This document shows positions 17,588-27,534 of a stretch of 64,000 nt of DNA, piece after piece. The notes under the pieces were generated by a model that was given only the letters and a program-made list of their open reading frames with translations, made no database searches and had not been told where the DNA came from. How positions within the stretch are numbered: the stretch's first letter is position 1; every line of letters begins with the position of its first letter. Origin of the DNA: an uncultured Alphaproteobacteria bacterium (GTDB lineage: Bacteria; Pseudomonadota; Alphaproteobacteria; HIMB59; GCA-002718135); contig CACEMR010000001.1 of NCBI GenBank assembly GCA_902560725.1, forward strand, positions 1 to 64,000. The letters are read 5' to 3'. A program made the position numbers and the translations under genes.

Positions 17588-18677
17588 TATGAGTTAACAA
17601 AACGGAATTAGTTATTTCATCTTCCAAATCAAAATTTATTTTTTTATTTTCTTTATCTACTAATAAACTTAAAAAGTTAAAAATATTTTTAGAATATAGT
17701 GCTGATGCATCCTTTGCTACTCTTCCTGGAACATTACCATATCCAACAATTTTAACTCCGTTATGTGTTATAATTTCATTCATTTTGCTTAAAGGACAAT
17801 TGCCACCAGCTTCAACAGCTAGGTCAATTACTACTGAACCTGGAATCATTGATGAAACCATCTCTTCTGTTATTAATACAGGTGCTTTTTTCCCAGGAAT
17901 AAGGGCTGTACAAATTACTATGTCTTGTTTCGCTACTGTTTCAGCTATCAGTTGAGCTTGTTTTTTCTTATACTCATCACTCATTTCTTTAGCATATCCA
18001 CCTTCAGTTTCGGCATTTTTAGATTCTTCATCTTCAATCATGATAAATTTTCCACCAAGACTTTCTACTTGTTCTTTTGTTGCTGCTCTAACATCAGTGG
18101 CAGAAACTACAGCTCCAAGTCTTTTTGCAGTTGCTATAGCTTGTAAGCCTGCTACACCTACACCAAGTATCATTACCTTTGCTGGATTAACTCTTCCTGC
18201 TGCAGTCATCATCATAGGAAAAGCTTTCCCAAATTGCTCTGCTGCATCAATTACACTTCTGTAACCTGCTAAATTAGCTTGAGATGATAAAACATCCATA
18301 CTTTGTGCTCTACTGATTCTTGGAATTAATTCCATACAGCATGATGTAATGTTGTTTTTAATTAAGTTAGTAAAAAGAGATTTATTTTCATATGGATTCA
18401 AAATTCCTATAAGTAATGAATTCCTTTTTAAATTATCAATATCTTCATTTGAAGGCATTCTTACACACAAACAAACATCAGCTTTTAAACATTCTGATCT
18501 TGTTCCAATTTTAGCTCCTGCTTCCTCATAATTGCTATTTTGATATCCAGACATTTCTCCTGCACCATTTTCAATAATTATTTCAAAACCTAATCTTGAA
18601 AAAAGTTTTACAGATTCCGGTGAAATAGAGACTCTAGTCTCATTGTTATCATTTTCCTTAATAGCTGATAAGAGCAT
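17556..18677 (-). CDS. pntAA: NAD(P) transhydrogenase alpha subunit, NAD-binding part
   Basis: A 373-aa soluble domain I that binds NAD(H). It has the alanine-dehydrogenase/PNT N-terminal block (KENDNNETRVSISPESVK) and the Rossmann motif MILGVGVAGLQAIATAKRLGA. The sequence GYAKEMSDEYKKKQ is the mobile-loop region typical of the subunit. It lies 6 nt after the ABC1 kinase gene and just ahead of pntAB. Confidence 0.95.
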   Translation of the reverse strand: MLLSAIKENDNNETRVSISPESVKLFSRLGFEIIIENGAGEMSGYQNSNYEEAGAKIGTRSECLKADVCLCVRMPSNEDIDNLKRNSLLIGILNPYENKSLFTNLIKNNITSCCMELIPRISRAQSMDVLSSQANLAGYRSVIDAAEQFGKAFPMMMTAAGRVNPAKVMILGVGVAGLQAIATAKRLGAVVSATDVRAATKEQVESLGGKFIMIEDEESKNAETEGGYAKEMSDEYKKKQAQLIAETVAKQDIVICTALIPGKKAPVLITEEMVSSMIPGSVVIDLAVEAGGNCPLSKMNEIITHNGVKIVGYGNVPGRVAKDASALYSKNIFNFLSLLVDKENKKINFDLEDEITNSVLLTHNGEVRLEQFK

Positions 18678-18683
18678 GAGTTC

Positions 18684-20030
18684 TTATATTGATAGGTTTG
18701 CTGAATTTAAAGCTTTTTGTTGGTTTTCCATCAATTTTTTTGAGTTAAAATCCTCAATCAGCTCATGAAATATTCTATACCAATTAACCTCTGCTTTTAA
18801 ATGCATAAATACCGAACCCAATCCTACAGCAGCTCTATCCATAAAAACAAATTCTTTTGGAGGTTTAACACCACCTAACTTCTTAAGCTCTTGATGAACT
18901 TCAGAAGCAATCTGTGCTCCATAAATACCACTGTCACTTTCTTGTATTTTTTGCACTTTATCTTCCATTAAAGGCGAATATAAAAAACCTGCCCATTTAT
19001 TAAGAACTTTTAATTTTTCTTTAGTTATATCTGTAAAACCCCATTGTTCGTATGCATGAACTGCTTTTGAGTTGTCTTTTTCCTGAAGAGCAAAGTATAA
19101 ATCAATTACACCTTGAATAAAATTACCATTAAATATTCTCATGCATCCAAAGTCATAAATATTAATACTAAGATCTTTTTTTTGAACAGAATAATTTCCT
19201 AAATGTGGATCGCCATGGAGAACACCATATTCGAAAAATGGTTTATACCAAGCTTTATACATATTGGCTGCTAACGTATTTCTGGTTTCTTTAGGAGACT
19301 TTTTAAAATTCAAAATAGGTTCTCCATCCAACCAACTCATTGTGAGTAATCTTTTTGTAGATAATTTGTCATATGTTTTTGGAACATGAACAAAATTTAT
19401 ATTTGAGAATATATTTCTAAAAACAGACATTAGTTTTTTTTCTCTATCGTAATCTAGCTCCTCTTTTAATCTATCAGTAATTTCTTTATATACTTCATCA
19501 GTTTTAATAGCTTTATTATAAGACTGATAAATTGAAAAAATCATTTTTAATTGAGAAAGGTCGGCACTAACCGCTGAGGCCATATCAGGATATTGTAATT
19601 TACAAGCTACTATTTCGTCATTTTTAGTTTTAGCTTTATGCACTTGTCCAAGAGATGCTGCTCTTGTTGCTTCCTGATCAAACTCTGTAAAATTTTTTTG
19701 CCAATCTTGTTTTAATTCTGCGGCCATTCTTCTTTTAACAAATAACCATCCCATAGGTGGAGCATTAGATTGTAAATGCATTAGTTCTTTAGCATACTCA
19801 TCGGGAAGCAAATCAGGGATAGTCGCTGATAGTTGTGCTACCTTCATTAATGGCCCTTTAATACCTCCAAGAGCCGCTCTTATTTCTGCTGCGTGTTTTT
19901 CTTTGTCTAACTTAACACCTAAATATCGCTGACTTGCTAGTTTGGTGGCTAATTTTCCAACTACACCTCCAACTTTAGCATATCTGGTTAATTGTTTTGT
20001 TACAGATTTTGCTTCTTTATCTTTCATCAA
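18684..20030 (-). CDS. ABC1/UbiB-family atypical kinase
   Basis: The 448-aa protein belongs to the AarF/ABC1/UbiB group, atypical kinase-like ATPases tied to ubiquinone synthesis and membrane lipid handling. Visible landmarks are GPLMKVAQLSATIPDLLP (the KxGQ-equivalent, with Ala in place of Gly: KVAQ), the A-rich loop RAASLGQVHKAK, LHGDPHLGNYSV and IYDFGCMRIF (metal-binding DFG). No C-terminal membrane helices like those of E. coli UbiB are obvious, so it is closer to ADCK-type cytosolic members. It is tightly spaced after pepF (1 nt) and before pntAA (6 nt), which suggests a link to respiratory redox function. Confidence 0.85.
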   Translation of the reverse strand: MMKDKEAKSVTKQLTRYAKVGGVVGKLATKLASQRYLGVKLDKEKHAAEIRAALGGIKGPLMKVAQLSATIPDLLPDEYAKELMHLQSNAPPMGWLFVKRRMAAELKQDWQKNFTEFDQEATRAASLGQVHKAKTKNDEIVACKLQYPDMASAVSADLSQLKMIFSIYQSYNKAIKTDEVYKEITDRLKEELDYDREKKLMSVFRNIFSNINFVHVPKTYDKLSTKRLLTMSWLDGEPILNFKKSPKETRNTLAANMYKAWYKPFFEYGVLHGDPHLGNYSVQKKDLSINIYDFGCMRIFNGNFIQGVIDLYFALQEKDNSKAVHAYEQWGFTDITKEKLKVLNKWAGFLYSPLMEDKVQKIQESDSGIYGAQIASEVHQELKKLGGVKPPKEFVFMDRAAVGLGSVFMHLKAEVNWYRIFHELIEDFNSKKLMENQQKALNSANLSI

Positions 20031-20031
20031 T

Positions 20032-21828
20032 TTATTCTTCTAATTGGTCAATTAGATTTTCAATGACATTGATACCTTTTTGCCAAAAATCTTTTTTCTT
20101 TGGATTTAATCCAAACGGTTTTAAAAGCATATCATATGTATTGCTTCCACCACTCTCTAATAACTTGATATATTTATCTTCAAATTTAGGTAATTTATTT
20201 TCGTAAACATTAAACAAAGAATTAACAAGGCAGTCACCAAAGGCATAGGCATAAACATAAAATGGTGAGTGAATAAAATGAGGTATATAACTCCAAAAAT
20301 ATTTGTAATCATCATTAAACTTTATTGATGGCCCTAAGCTTTTCTTTTGAACATTAATCCAAATTTCACAAATCTCATTAACACTTAATTCTTTCATTTT
20401 TCTTTGATCATGGATGTGCTTTTCAAATTCAAAAAAAGCAATCTGTCGTACAACTGTATTAAGCATATCTTCCACTTTATTTGCTAAAAGCCCCTTACGT
20501 TCATTTTCTTTTGTAGTAATAGATAAAAGAGATTTAAATGTTAACATTTCACCAAAAACACTTGCTGTTTCAGCAAGGGTCAGTGGAGTTGAAGAATTAA
20601 AGTAGGTTTGTTTTTGTCCAGCCAAATATTGGTGAATTCCATGACCTAACTCATGAGCAAGCGTAGCAATATCTCTGGCTTTACCCTGATAATTTACAAG
20701 TATAAATGGATGAGCTGATGGAACAGTAGAAGCAGCGAATGCACCCGGAGATTTTCCTGGAATAACAGGAGCATGTATCCATGAATTGTCAAAAAATTTA
20801 TTTACAATTTTTCCTGCTCTTTTATCAAAATTAGAATATGCATCGGTTACAATTTTTTTTGCATCTTTCCAGGAATATACACTCTGTGATTGAAAAGGGA
20901 GAGGTGCATTTCTATCCCAGTACATTAATGTTTTCTTTTTAAACCATTTGGATTTTATTTTATAATATCGATGTGCAATTTTTGGATAATTTTCTATTAT
21001 TGTTTCAGTTAATGCTTCTACAACTTCATCTTCAACAACATTAGATAAGTTTCTTGAGCTGACTGGATTTGGTAATCCTCGCCATTTATCATTAATTGAT
21101 TTATCTTTAGCGAGATTGTTAGTAATGGATGCAAACAAATTAATGTTTTCTTTTAAAACATTAGAAACAACTTCTGCTGATTTTTTACGATTTGATTCTT
21201 TTTTATCAGATAGAAAATTAAAAATTTCAGCGCTAGATAAATTTTTACCTTTAAAAGGAAATTTGAGAGAAGCAATTGTATCATCGAATAATCTAACCCA
21301 AGCTGATCTAGATGTAATACTTTTTTCTTGAAGTAATTTTTCTGTTTTTACATCCAATTGATAAGGTTTAAATTTACGTATATTTTTTATCCAGTTTTTA
21401 TAAGTCTTTAATCTCTTATCATTATAAATTTTTTTAAAATTTACTTCGGAAATTTCATTTAACTCAAGGCTAAAGAAGACTATTGATGAAGCAATATTGG
21501 TTATCTGCTCCTGCATTTGTTGATAAAAAATTTTATTTTGTTCATTGTTACCATCTTCAGCCACTAAAAGATGGGCATAAGACATAATTTTATCCATTTT
21601 TATATCAATATCTTCCAATTCAATTATGGCTTTTAGCAATTGATTCGGGCTAAGTTTGACAATTTTGGATAAGTATTTTTTCTCAAATTTTTTAGTAATT
21701 TTTCTTAGTTTATTTAAATCATTATTCAAATTTTTCGCTTTAGGTGATTCATATAAATCTTTTAGATTCCAAACTGGCAGTTTTCCAAGGGTATTTTTTG
21801 TTAAATTTTGATAATTTTTTTGTTTCAT
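20032..21828 (-). CDS. pepF: Oligoendopeptidase F, peptidase family M3
   Basis: A 598-aa zinc peptidase with the HEXXH site in LAHELGHGIHQYL and the helical PepF N-terminal domain. PepF enzymes cleave peptides of roughly 7-17 residues in the cytosol, a plausible next step after the peptide ABC importer encoded at 42342-47581. It is the first gene of the pepF-ABC1-pnt run and diverges from the acyl-CoA synthetase gene across a 56-nt gap that holds an inverted repeat. Confidence 0.92.
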   Translation of the reverse strand: MKQKNYQNLTKNTLGKLPVWNLKDLYESPKAKNLNNDLNKLRKITKKFEKKYLSKIVKLSPNQLLKAIIELEDIDIKMDKIMSYAHLLVAEDGNNEQNKIFYQQMQEQITNIASSIVFFSLELNEISEVNFKKIYNDKRLKTYKNWIKNIRKFKPYQLDVKTEKLLQEKSITSRSAWVRLFDDTIASLKFPFKGKNLSSAEIFNFLSDKKESNRKKSAEVVSNVLKENINLFASITNNLAKDKSINDKWRGLPNPVSSRNLSNVVEDEVVEALTETIIENYPKIAHRYYKIKSKWFKKKTLMYWDRNAPLPFQSQSVYSWKDAKKIVTDAYSNFDKRAGKIVNKFFDNSWIHAPVIPGKSPGAFAASTVPSAHPFILVNYQGKARDIATLAHELGHGIHQYLAGQKQTYFNSSTPLTLAETASVFGEMLTFKSLLSITTKENERKGLLANKVEDMLNTVVRQIAFFEFEKHIHDQRKMKELSVNEICEIWINVQKKSLGPSIKFNDDYKYFWSYIPHFIHSPFYVYAYAFGDCLVNSLFNVYENKLPKFEDKYIKLLESGGSNTYDMLLKPFGLNPKKKDFWQKGINVIENLIDQLEE

Positions 21829-21838
21829 ATTTGACTAT

Positions 21839-21861
21839 TTCGATATAGGTCTAATATCGAA
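21839..21861. promoter_or_regulatory. Inverted repeat in the pepF / acyl-CoA synthetase intergenic region
   Basis: TTCGATAT-N7-ATATCGAA is a perfect 8-nt inverted repeat in the divergent promoter gap. On the plus strand it overlaps a TTGACT (21831) / TAATAT (21852) hexamer pair with a short spacer. It resembles a dimeric repressor site; no regulator gene is adjacent. Confidence 0.4.
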
Positions 21862-21884
21862 GCTTTGTAGGGAGGATAAAAAGC

Positions 21885-23687
21885 ATGATTGTTAATTTTG
21901 ACGAATTTAATAGCATACCAAGTGTATTTTATCATCAATCAAATGATTTAAAAGATCAGCCTTATTTATGGAAAAAAGATAATGATAAATACGTTTCTTT
22001 AAGCTGGACACAAGTAAAAGAACAAGTCGAAAGTTTAGCAACATATCTTAAAGATCTTGGAATTTTAGAAGGTGACAGAGTATTAATTTTATCTGAAAAT
22101 AGACCGGAGTGGCAAATTGCTGATTTGGCAATTATGTCTATTGGAGCAATTTCTGTTCCTGCCTATACGACAAGTACAACAAATGATTATAAGTATATCA
22201 TTGAGCACTCAGGAGCTAGATGTGCAATAGTATCATCACATGAATTAATGCAAAAAATTCTGCCTGCAATAGAAATAATTTCTCATTGCCAAAACGTAAT
22301 TAAAATTAATGATGATCATGAAACTTATAAAGAAGTTGTTAATATTTTATCTTACAATAAAATTATAAATGATAATTTAGAAAAAAGTCAAAGTTCGAAA
22401 GATATAGAAGAGTTTACAAAAAAATTTAAAAGAAAAGATACTGCATGTATTATATATACATCAGGCACTGGAGGAAATCCTAAAGGAGTAATGTTAAGTC
22501 ATGGAGCTATGCTTAGAAACTGTGCTTCATGTAATAAATTGCTTGAGAGCCTTACTAGTGATTTAAAAAAAGAGATAAGATATCTTTCTTGGTTACCATT
22601 ATCACACTCATATGAACATACTTTACAGTTTTTAGAAATGGGTCAAGGCGCTCAAATATATTATGCTGAAAGCATCGACAAATTATTAGTAAATATGTCT
22701 GAGGCAGCCCCTCACTTTATGACAGCCGTACCTAGGTTTTATGACTCTTTGCATACAAGGATTTCTCAAGGTCTAAAAAATCAAAGTAAATTGAGTCAGC
22801 GTTTTTTTGCTACAACACTTAGGCTTGGAATGAAAAAATACTATGGTGATCACATGAGTTTTGGTGAAAGATTATTGAATGTTTTAATGGATAGAATTGT
22901 TAGAAAGAAAGTCAAAAAACGTTTTGGTGGAAGTTTAAGAGCGCTTATTTCAGGAGGAGCCGCTCTAAACTTTGAAGTTGGTTTATATTTATCTGCTCTA
23001 GGTTTACCTCTATTACAAGGATATGGTCAAACTGAAACAGCACCAGTAATTTCAGCAAACCCTCCTGAAAAAATTAAACTTGATACAGTGGGGAAAGTTT
23101 TAGACGGTAATGAAGTTAAAATTTCAGATGATGGTGAAATTTTAGCCCGAGGTGAACTTATGATGAATGGTTATTGGAATGATCCAGAAGCAACCAACAA
23201 AACAATTATTGATGGGTGGGTTCACACAGGAGATATTGGTGAATTTGATAATGAAAATTATCTTAAAATTACCGATAGAAAAAAAGATATAATTGTTAAT
23301 GCTGGTGGAGATAATATTTCTCCTTCCAGAATAGAAGCAAAACTAGATATTGAACCAGAAATAGCGCAATCAATGCTATATGGCGATTTTAAAAACTACC
23401 TAGTTGCAATAATTGTTCCTAATAAAGAATTTGCATTGGAGTGGGCTGAACAAAACGATATAGAGAAAAACTTAAGTACAATAATTAAAGAGAACTCGTA
23501 TAATAAAAAAATTAGAGAAGTTGTTGATAAAGTAAATAAAAATCTTTCTGCTATAGAACAAATAAGGAAATTTATTTTGATTGATCATGAGTTTACTATT
23601 GAAAATAATATGATGACTCCGTCAATGAAGGTTCGTAGATTTAAGGTTAAGGATAAATATAAAGAGAGTTTAGAAAACTTGTATTAA
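21885..23687 (+). CDS. Long-chain acyl-CoA synthetase (AMP-forming)
   Basis: The 600-aa enzyme activates fatty acids to acyl-CoA via an acyl-adenylate. The P-loop motif CIIYTSGTGGNPKGVMLSH lies near residue 191; the usual second Thr of SGTTG is Gly here. QGYGQTETAP, the hinge motif YLKITDRKKDIIVNAGG and a C-terminal Lys region complete the ANL fold. An unusually good Shine-Dalgarno, AGGGAGG (21869-21875), sits 9 nt before the ATG. It converges with the DUF1244 gene, overlapping by 4 nt. Confidence 0.9.
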   Translation: MIVNFDEFNSIPSVFYHQSNDLKDQPYLWKKDNDKYVSLSWTQVKEQVESLATYLKDLGILEGDRVLILSENRPEWQIADLAIMSIGAISVPAYTTSTTNDYKYIIEHSGARCAIVSSHELMQKILPAIEIISHCQNVIKINDDHETYKEVVNILSYNKIINDNLEKSQSSKDIEEFTKKFKRKDTACIIYTSGTGGNPKGVMLSHGAMLRNCASCNKLLESLTSDLKKEIRYLSWLPLSHSYEHTLQFLEMGQGAQIYYAESIDKLLVNMSEAAPHFMTAVPRFYDSLHTRISQGLKNQSKLSQRFFATTLRLGMKKYYGDHMSFGERLLNVLMDRIVRKKVKKRFGGSLRALISGGAALNFEVGLYLSALGLPLLQGYGQTETAPVISANPPEKIKLDTVGKVLDGNEVKISDDGEILARGELMMNGYWNDPEATNKTIIDGWVHTGDIGEFDNENYLKITDRKKDIIVNAGGDNISPSRIEAKLDIEPEIAQSMLYGDFKNYLVAIIVPNKEFALEWAEQNDIEKNLSTIIKENSYNKKIREVVDKVNKNLSAIEQIRKFILIDHEFTIENNMMTPSMKVRRFKVKDKYKESLENLY

Positions 23688-23974
23688 TCTTTATTTGAGT
23701 CAAACTTTTCTTTTTGTTCAGATGTAATTTCAGTTTGAAATTTATTTTTCCACTCGTCATAAGGCATACCATAAATCAATTCTCTTGCTTCATCATAAGA
23801 GATTGAAATTTTTTTCTTTTCAGCTGCACTAGCGTACCATTTAGAAAGACAGTTCCTGCAAAATCCTGATAAATTCATTAAATCAATATTTTGAACATCA
23901 GTTCTATTTCTCAAATGATTTATTAATTGTTCTGCTACATCTGCTAATAAAGCTCTATCAAAATTTTTTTTCAT
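23684..23974 (-). CDS. DUF1244-family protein
   Basis: A 96-aa protein matching the DUF1244 family (LINHLRNRTDVQNIDLMNLSGFCRNCLSKWY), with a helical fold and a CRNC pair that could bind metal. The family is common in proteobacteria and uncharacterised. It is transcribed alone, divergently from pyk. Confidence 0.85.
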   Translation of the reverse strand: MKKNFDRALLADVAEQLINHLRNRTDVQNIDLMNLSGFCRNCLSKWYASAAEKKKISISYDEARELIYGMPYDEWKNKFQTEITSEQKEKFDSNKD

Positions 23975-24026
23975 ATTTTGTAAATAAGATTATAATAAAT
24001 CAAAATCATAATATATATAATATTTA

Positions 24027-25463
24027 ATGAAACGTAATAGAAAAGCTAAGATTTTAGCTACCTTAGGTCCTTCTTCTTCAGATAAAAAAACTATTGAAGA
24101 GCTTTTTAGAGCTGGATGTGATGTATTTAGACTTAACTTCTCTCATGGTGATATTGAAGTGCATAGAAAAAATTATGAATTTATTAGATCTTTAGAGGAT
24201 AAATATAACCATGCAACTTGTGTATTGGCAGATTTACAAGGTCCAAAATTAAGAGTTGGTTTATTTAAAAATACTAAAGAGAATTTAGTTAAAGGAGAAA
24301 AATTTATATTAGATCTATCATCAGATCCAGGAGATAATAAAAGAGTAAATTTTCCTCATGCTGAAATTTATGAATTTTTAACCCCAAATTCAATATTGTT
24401 AGTGAATGATGGTAGGATAAGGCTTCAGGTTATTGAGCAAAAAAATGATAGTTTGGTAACAGAAGTTTTAAATGATGCAGAGATTTCAAATAATAAAGGA
24501 GTAAACATTCCAGATGTTATACTTCCAATAGATGCTCTAACAGATAAAGATAAATCTGATTTAATGAAAGCAATGGATATGGGTGTCGATTGGGTAGCAT
24601 TATCTTTTGTACAACAAGCTGAAGATATTAATAAATTAAAAAAAATAATTGGCAATAAGGCGTTAATTATGGCCAAAATAGAAAAACCTTCTGCAGTAAA
24701 AAATATTGATGAAATAGTAAATGCAGCAGATGGAATAATGATCGCAAGAGGTGACTTAGGTGTAGAAATGCCGACTGAACAAGTTCCAATTGCTCAAAAG
24801 AATATCATTAGAAGATGTAGACATTTTGGAAAACCAGTTGTCGTGGCAACTCAAATGCTGGAAAGTATGATTGATAATTTAGTTCCCACCAGAGCTGAAG
24901 CATCGGATGTTGCAAATGCAATCTATGATGGAACAGATGCTGTAATGTTATCAGGAGAATCTGCAGTAGGTGCTCATCCGGTTGAAGTAGTAAAAACAAT
25001 GAACAATATTATTACAACTGTTGAAAATGATAAAAATAACTATGACTTAAGTGTTGAAGATGAAAATCTTGATGATGTTGACAATACTGACGCAATAACA
25101 TTAGCAGCATACTCGATAGCAAAAAAATCAAATGCAAAAGCTATTATAACTTTTTCAGTAAGTGGAAGAACAACAAGAAGAATGGCAAGAGAAAGAGCTC
25201 CGGTTCAAATAGTTGGTTTATCGCCAAAAATTGACACAACTAGAAGAATGCAATTGTATTGGGGTGTAAATTCTTGTTATTCAAATGAAGATGCTCAAAA
25301 TGCACAAGAAATGGTAAAAATCGCATGCACAATTGTAAAAACTAAAAAATTAGTTGAACCAGGAGATAGTGTTGTAATTTCTGCAGGTGTTCCCTTTGGA
25401 AGTGCGGGTACTACTAACTTATTAAGATTAGCTGAAATAATTGCAGATAAAGATCTTACTTAA
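24027..25463 (+). CDS. pyk: Pyruvate kinase
   Basis: This 478-aa enzyme makes ATP and pyruvate from phosphoenolpyruvate. KILATLGPSSSDKKTIEEL at the N-terminus, the active-site KIEKPSAVKNIDEI with the following GIMIARGDLGVEMP, and the C-terminal domain with VISAGVPFGSAGTTNLLRL are all intact. A TATAAT at 24016-24021 ends only 5 nt before the ATG, so the transcript could be leaderless, although no good -35 is seen. It converges with aspC, overlapping by 8 nt. Confidence 0.96.
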   Translation: MKRNRKAKILATLGPSSSDKKTIEELFRAGCDVFRLNFSHGDIEVHRKNYEFIRSLEDKYNHATCVLADLQGPKLRVGLFKNTKENLVKGEKFILDLSSDPGDNKRVNFPHAEIYEFLTPNSILLVNDGRIRLQVIEQKNDSLVTEVLNDAEISNNKGVNIPDVILPIDALTDKDKSDLMKAMDMGVDWVALSFVQQAEDINKLKKIIGNKALIMAKIEKPSAVKNIDEIVNAADGIMIARGDLGVEMPTEQVPIAQKNIIRRCRHFGKPVVVATQMLESMIDNLVPTRAEASDVANAIYDGTDAVMLSGESAVGAHPVEVVKTMNNIITTVENDKNNYDLSVEDENLDDVDNTDAITLAAYSIAKKSNAKAIITFSVSGRTTRRMARERAPVQIVGLSPKIDTTRRMQLYWGVNSCYSNEDAQNAQEMVKIACTIVKTKKLVEPGDSVVISAGVPFGSAGTTNLLRLAEIIADKDLT

Positions 25464-26658
25464 GTTTACTGCAAGCAATTTGAATTCTATTGCAAGCATC
25501 TTCTAAAATATCATCACTAGCAGCATAAGATAATCTAAAATATGGAGATAAACCAAATGCTGATCCATGAACACCAGCAACGCCTTGGTCTTCAAGAAGA
25601 TAAGTCATGAAATCTTCATCATTGGATAATTTTTTTCCACTAGGAGTTATTTTACCTAAAATACCCTCGCAGTTAGGGTAAACATAAAATGCTCCATCCG
25701 GTTTTGCACACGTAATACCTTGAATAGCATTTAATTTGTTTACTACTAAATCTCTTCTTTTGAGGAATTTATTATTATGATCTATAATGAAATCTTGAGG
25801 TCCGTTTATAGCCTCAACTGCAGCTGCCATAGTTATTGATGATGTTGATGTAGTGCTTTGCGATTGGATTTTGTTCATTGCAGCAATAATTTCTTTTGGA
25901 GCACCACAGTAGCCAAGTCTCCAACCAGTCATACAATAAGATTTTGAAACACCATTAAGAGTTAGACATCTATCTTTCAGTACAGGCTCAACAGATGCTA
26001 ATGTATGAAACTCAACACCATCATAAATTATTTTTTCATATATATCATCACACATTATTAAAACATTTGGATGTTTAATTAAAACCTGAGCTAAATCTTT
26101 TAATTCTTTTTTTGTATAAACAACTCCTGTTGGATTACTGGGACTATTTAGCATCAACCATTTTGTTTTTGGTGTAATATGTTTTTCTAACTGCTCAGGC
26201 GTTATTTTAAAATTTTGACTTTCTGGACACTCAACAATAACTGGTTTTCCCTCAGCTAATATAACAATATCTGGGTAGCTAACCCAGAATGGAGCAGTAA
26301 TAATTACCTCATCAGCTGAATTAATTGTTCCCATCATAGCATTATAAATAATATGCTTGCCGCCTACTCCGCAAATGATTTCATCCAAACTATAATCGAT
26401 ATTATTATCTTCTTTAAATTTTTTCTGGATAGCCTTTTGTAGTTCAGGAGTTCCTTTTCCAGGGACATATTTAGTCTTACCTTGGTCCATTGCTTTATTT
26501 GCTGCATCTCTTATGTGTTTAGGTGTATTGAAATCTGGTTCTCCAGCTGCTAGAACAATTACATCTCTGCCCTCTTCCTTCATTGCCTTAGCCTTAATAT
26601 TAATACCGACTGTCATTGATGGTTTAATTCGGTTTATTCTATCTGCTATAAAATTCAT
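25456..26658 (-). CDS. aspC: Aspartate aminotransferase, class I
   Basis: A 400-aa PLP enzyme of the fold type I aminotransferases (Ib subgroup). The Schiff-base lysine is in LNGVSKSYCMTGWRLGYCG, LNSPSNPTGVVY gives the conserved Asn/Pro loop, and the C-terminal FRLSYA has the carboxylate-binding Arg. It interconverts aspartate and oxaloacetate with glutamate and 2-oxoglutarate; relatives also act on prephenate. It lies 1 nt after the TauE gene on the same strand. Confidence 0.9.
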   Translation of the reverse strand: MNFIADRINRIKPSMTVGINIKAKAMKEEGRDVIVLAAGEPDFNTPKHIRDAANKAMDQGKTKYVPGKGTPELQKAIQKKFKEDNNIDYSLDEIICGVGGKHIIYNAMMGTINSADEVIITAPFWVSYPDIVILAEGKPVIVECPESQNFKITPEQLEKHITPKTKWLMLNSPSNPTGVVYTKKELKDLAQVLIKHPNVLIMCDDIYEKIIYDGVEFHTLASVEPVLKDRCLTLNGVSKSYCMTGWRLGYCGAPKEIIAAMNKIQSQSTTSTSSITMAAAVEAINGPQDFIIDHNNKFLKRRDLVVNKLNAIQGITCAKPDGAFYVYPNCEGILGKITPSGKKLSNDEDFMTYLLEDQGVAGVHGSAFGLSPYFRLSYAASDDILEDACNRIQIACSKLK

Positions 26659-26659
26659 T

Positions 26660-27469
26660 TTAGATTATAAAATGTTCAATAATTAGACTTGCGCAAGTTA
26701 ACAACAAAAAAATTGCAAATATTTTTCTTAAAAGTATTTTATCTATATTTGCTGAAACTCTTGCGCCATATCCAGCGGTAAAAACACTAGTTATTGAGAT
26801 AACTAAAACTATTAAAATATTAACATAGCCTAGCGAATATAATGGTAAACCTTCTTTCTCTAAACCAGTAATTATAAAGATAATTGCGCCTGGAAAAGCT
26901 ATTAAAAATCCAAAAACAGCTGAAGTTCCAACAGCTTCATGAATTTTTTTTGAAAACATAGTTAAAGTTGGGACACTAAAACTTCCTCCACCAATTCCTA
27001 TTATTGAAGAAAAAAAACCAATCAATGAACTAATAGACATATTAATTAGTTTAGATGATGGTAGATCGGTATTTAATAAAATTGGTTTTTGTTGAAAAAG
27101 CATATTCATAGAAATTAAAAATGCTAAAATTGCAAAAATTATTACAAGATTTTCTCCTGAGATTAAACTTGCTGAAAGTGAGCCTAGCATTGATCCTAAA
27201 ACTATTCCAAAAGCCCATTTTTTAACAATGGTTAAATTTGTATTTTTTAGTTTTATATGAGATCTTATCGATGAAATTGAAGTAAAACAAATTACACCAA
27301 GTGATGAAGCTACAGCTACGTGCATAACAATCTCTGAACTGAATTCAAGTTGTAACAATATAAAATAGGTTACTGGAACAATTATAATACCCCCGCCAAC
27401 ACCAAGTAAACCAGCTACAAATCCTGAAGCTAGTCCTGTTAATAAAAAAATAAATACTATTATGCCCAA
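26660..27469 (-). CDS. TauE/SafE-family sulfite or organosulfonate exporter
   Basis: A 269-aa membrane protein with about eight helices and the two family repeats ASGFVAGLLGVGGGIIIVPV and GFFSSIIGIGGGSFSVPTL. Members move sulfite, sulfoacetate or related anions, but the substrate cannot be told from sequence. It is upstream of aspC with a 1-nt gap and diverges from the saccharopine dehydrogenase pair. Confidence 0.88.
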   Translation of the reverse strand: MGIIVFIFLLTGLASGFVAGLLGVGGGIIIVPVTYFILLQLEFSSEIVMHVAVASSLGVICFTSISSIRSHIKLKNTNLTIVKKWAFGIVLGSMLGSLSASLISGENLVIIFAILAFLISMNMLFQQKPILLNTDLPSSKLINMSISSLIGFFSSIIGIGGGSFSVPTLTMFSKKIHEAVGTSAVFGFLIAFPGAIIFIITGLEKEGLPLYSLGYVNILIVLVISITSVFTAGYGARVSANIDKILLRKIFAIFLLLTCASLIIEHFII

Positions 27470-27534
27470 TGAATTTACCGTATTTAAAGTTTAATAAATG
27501 TAGTAAACAATTTAAAATAAAAGTAAATAATACT

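Noticed and set aside
17925-18264. Two plus-strand ORFs opposite pntAA
   Set aside because: Both overlap a conserved NAD-binding subunit in reverse frames.
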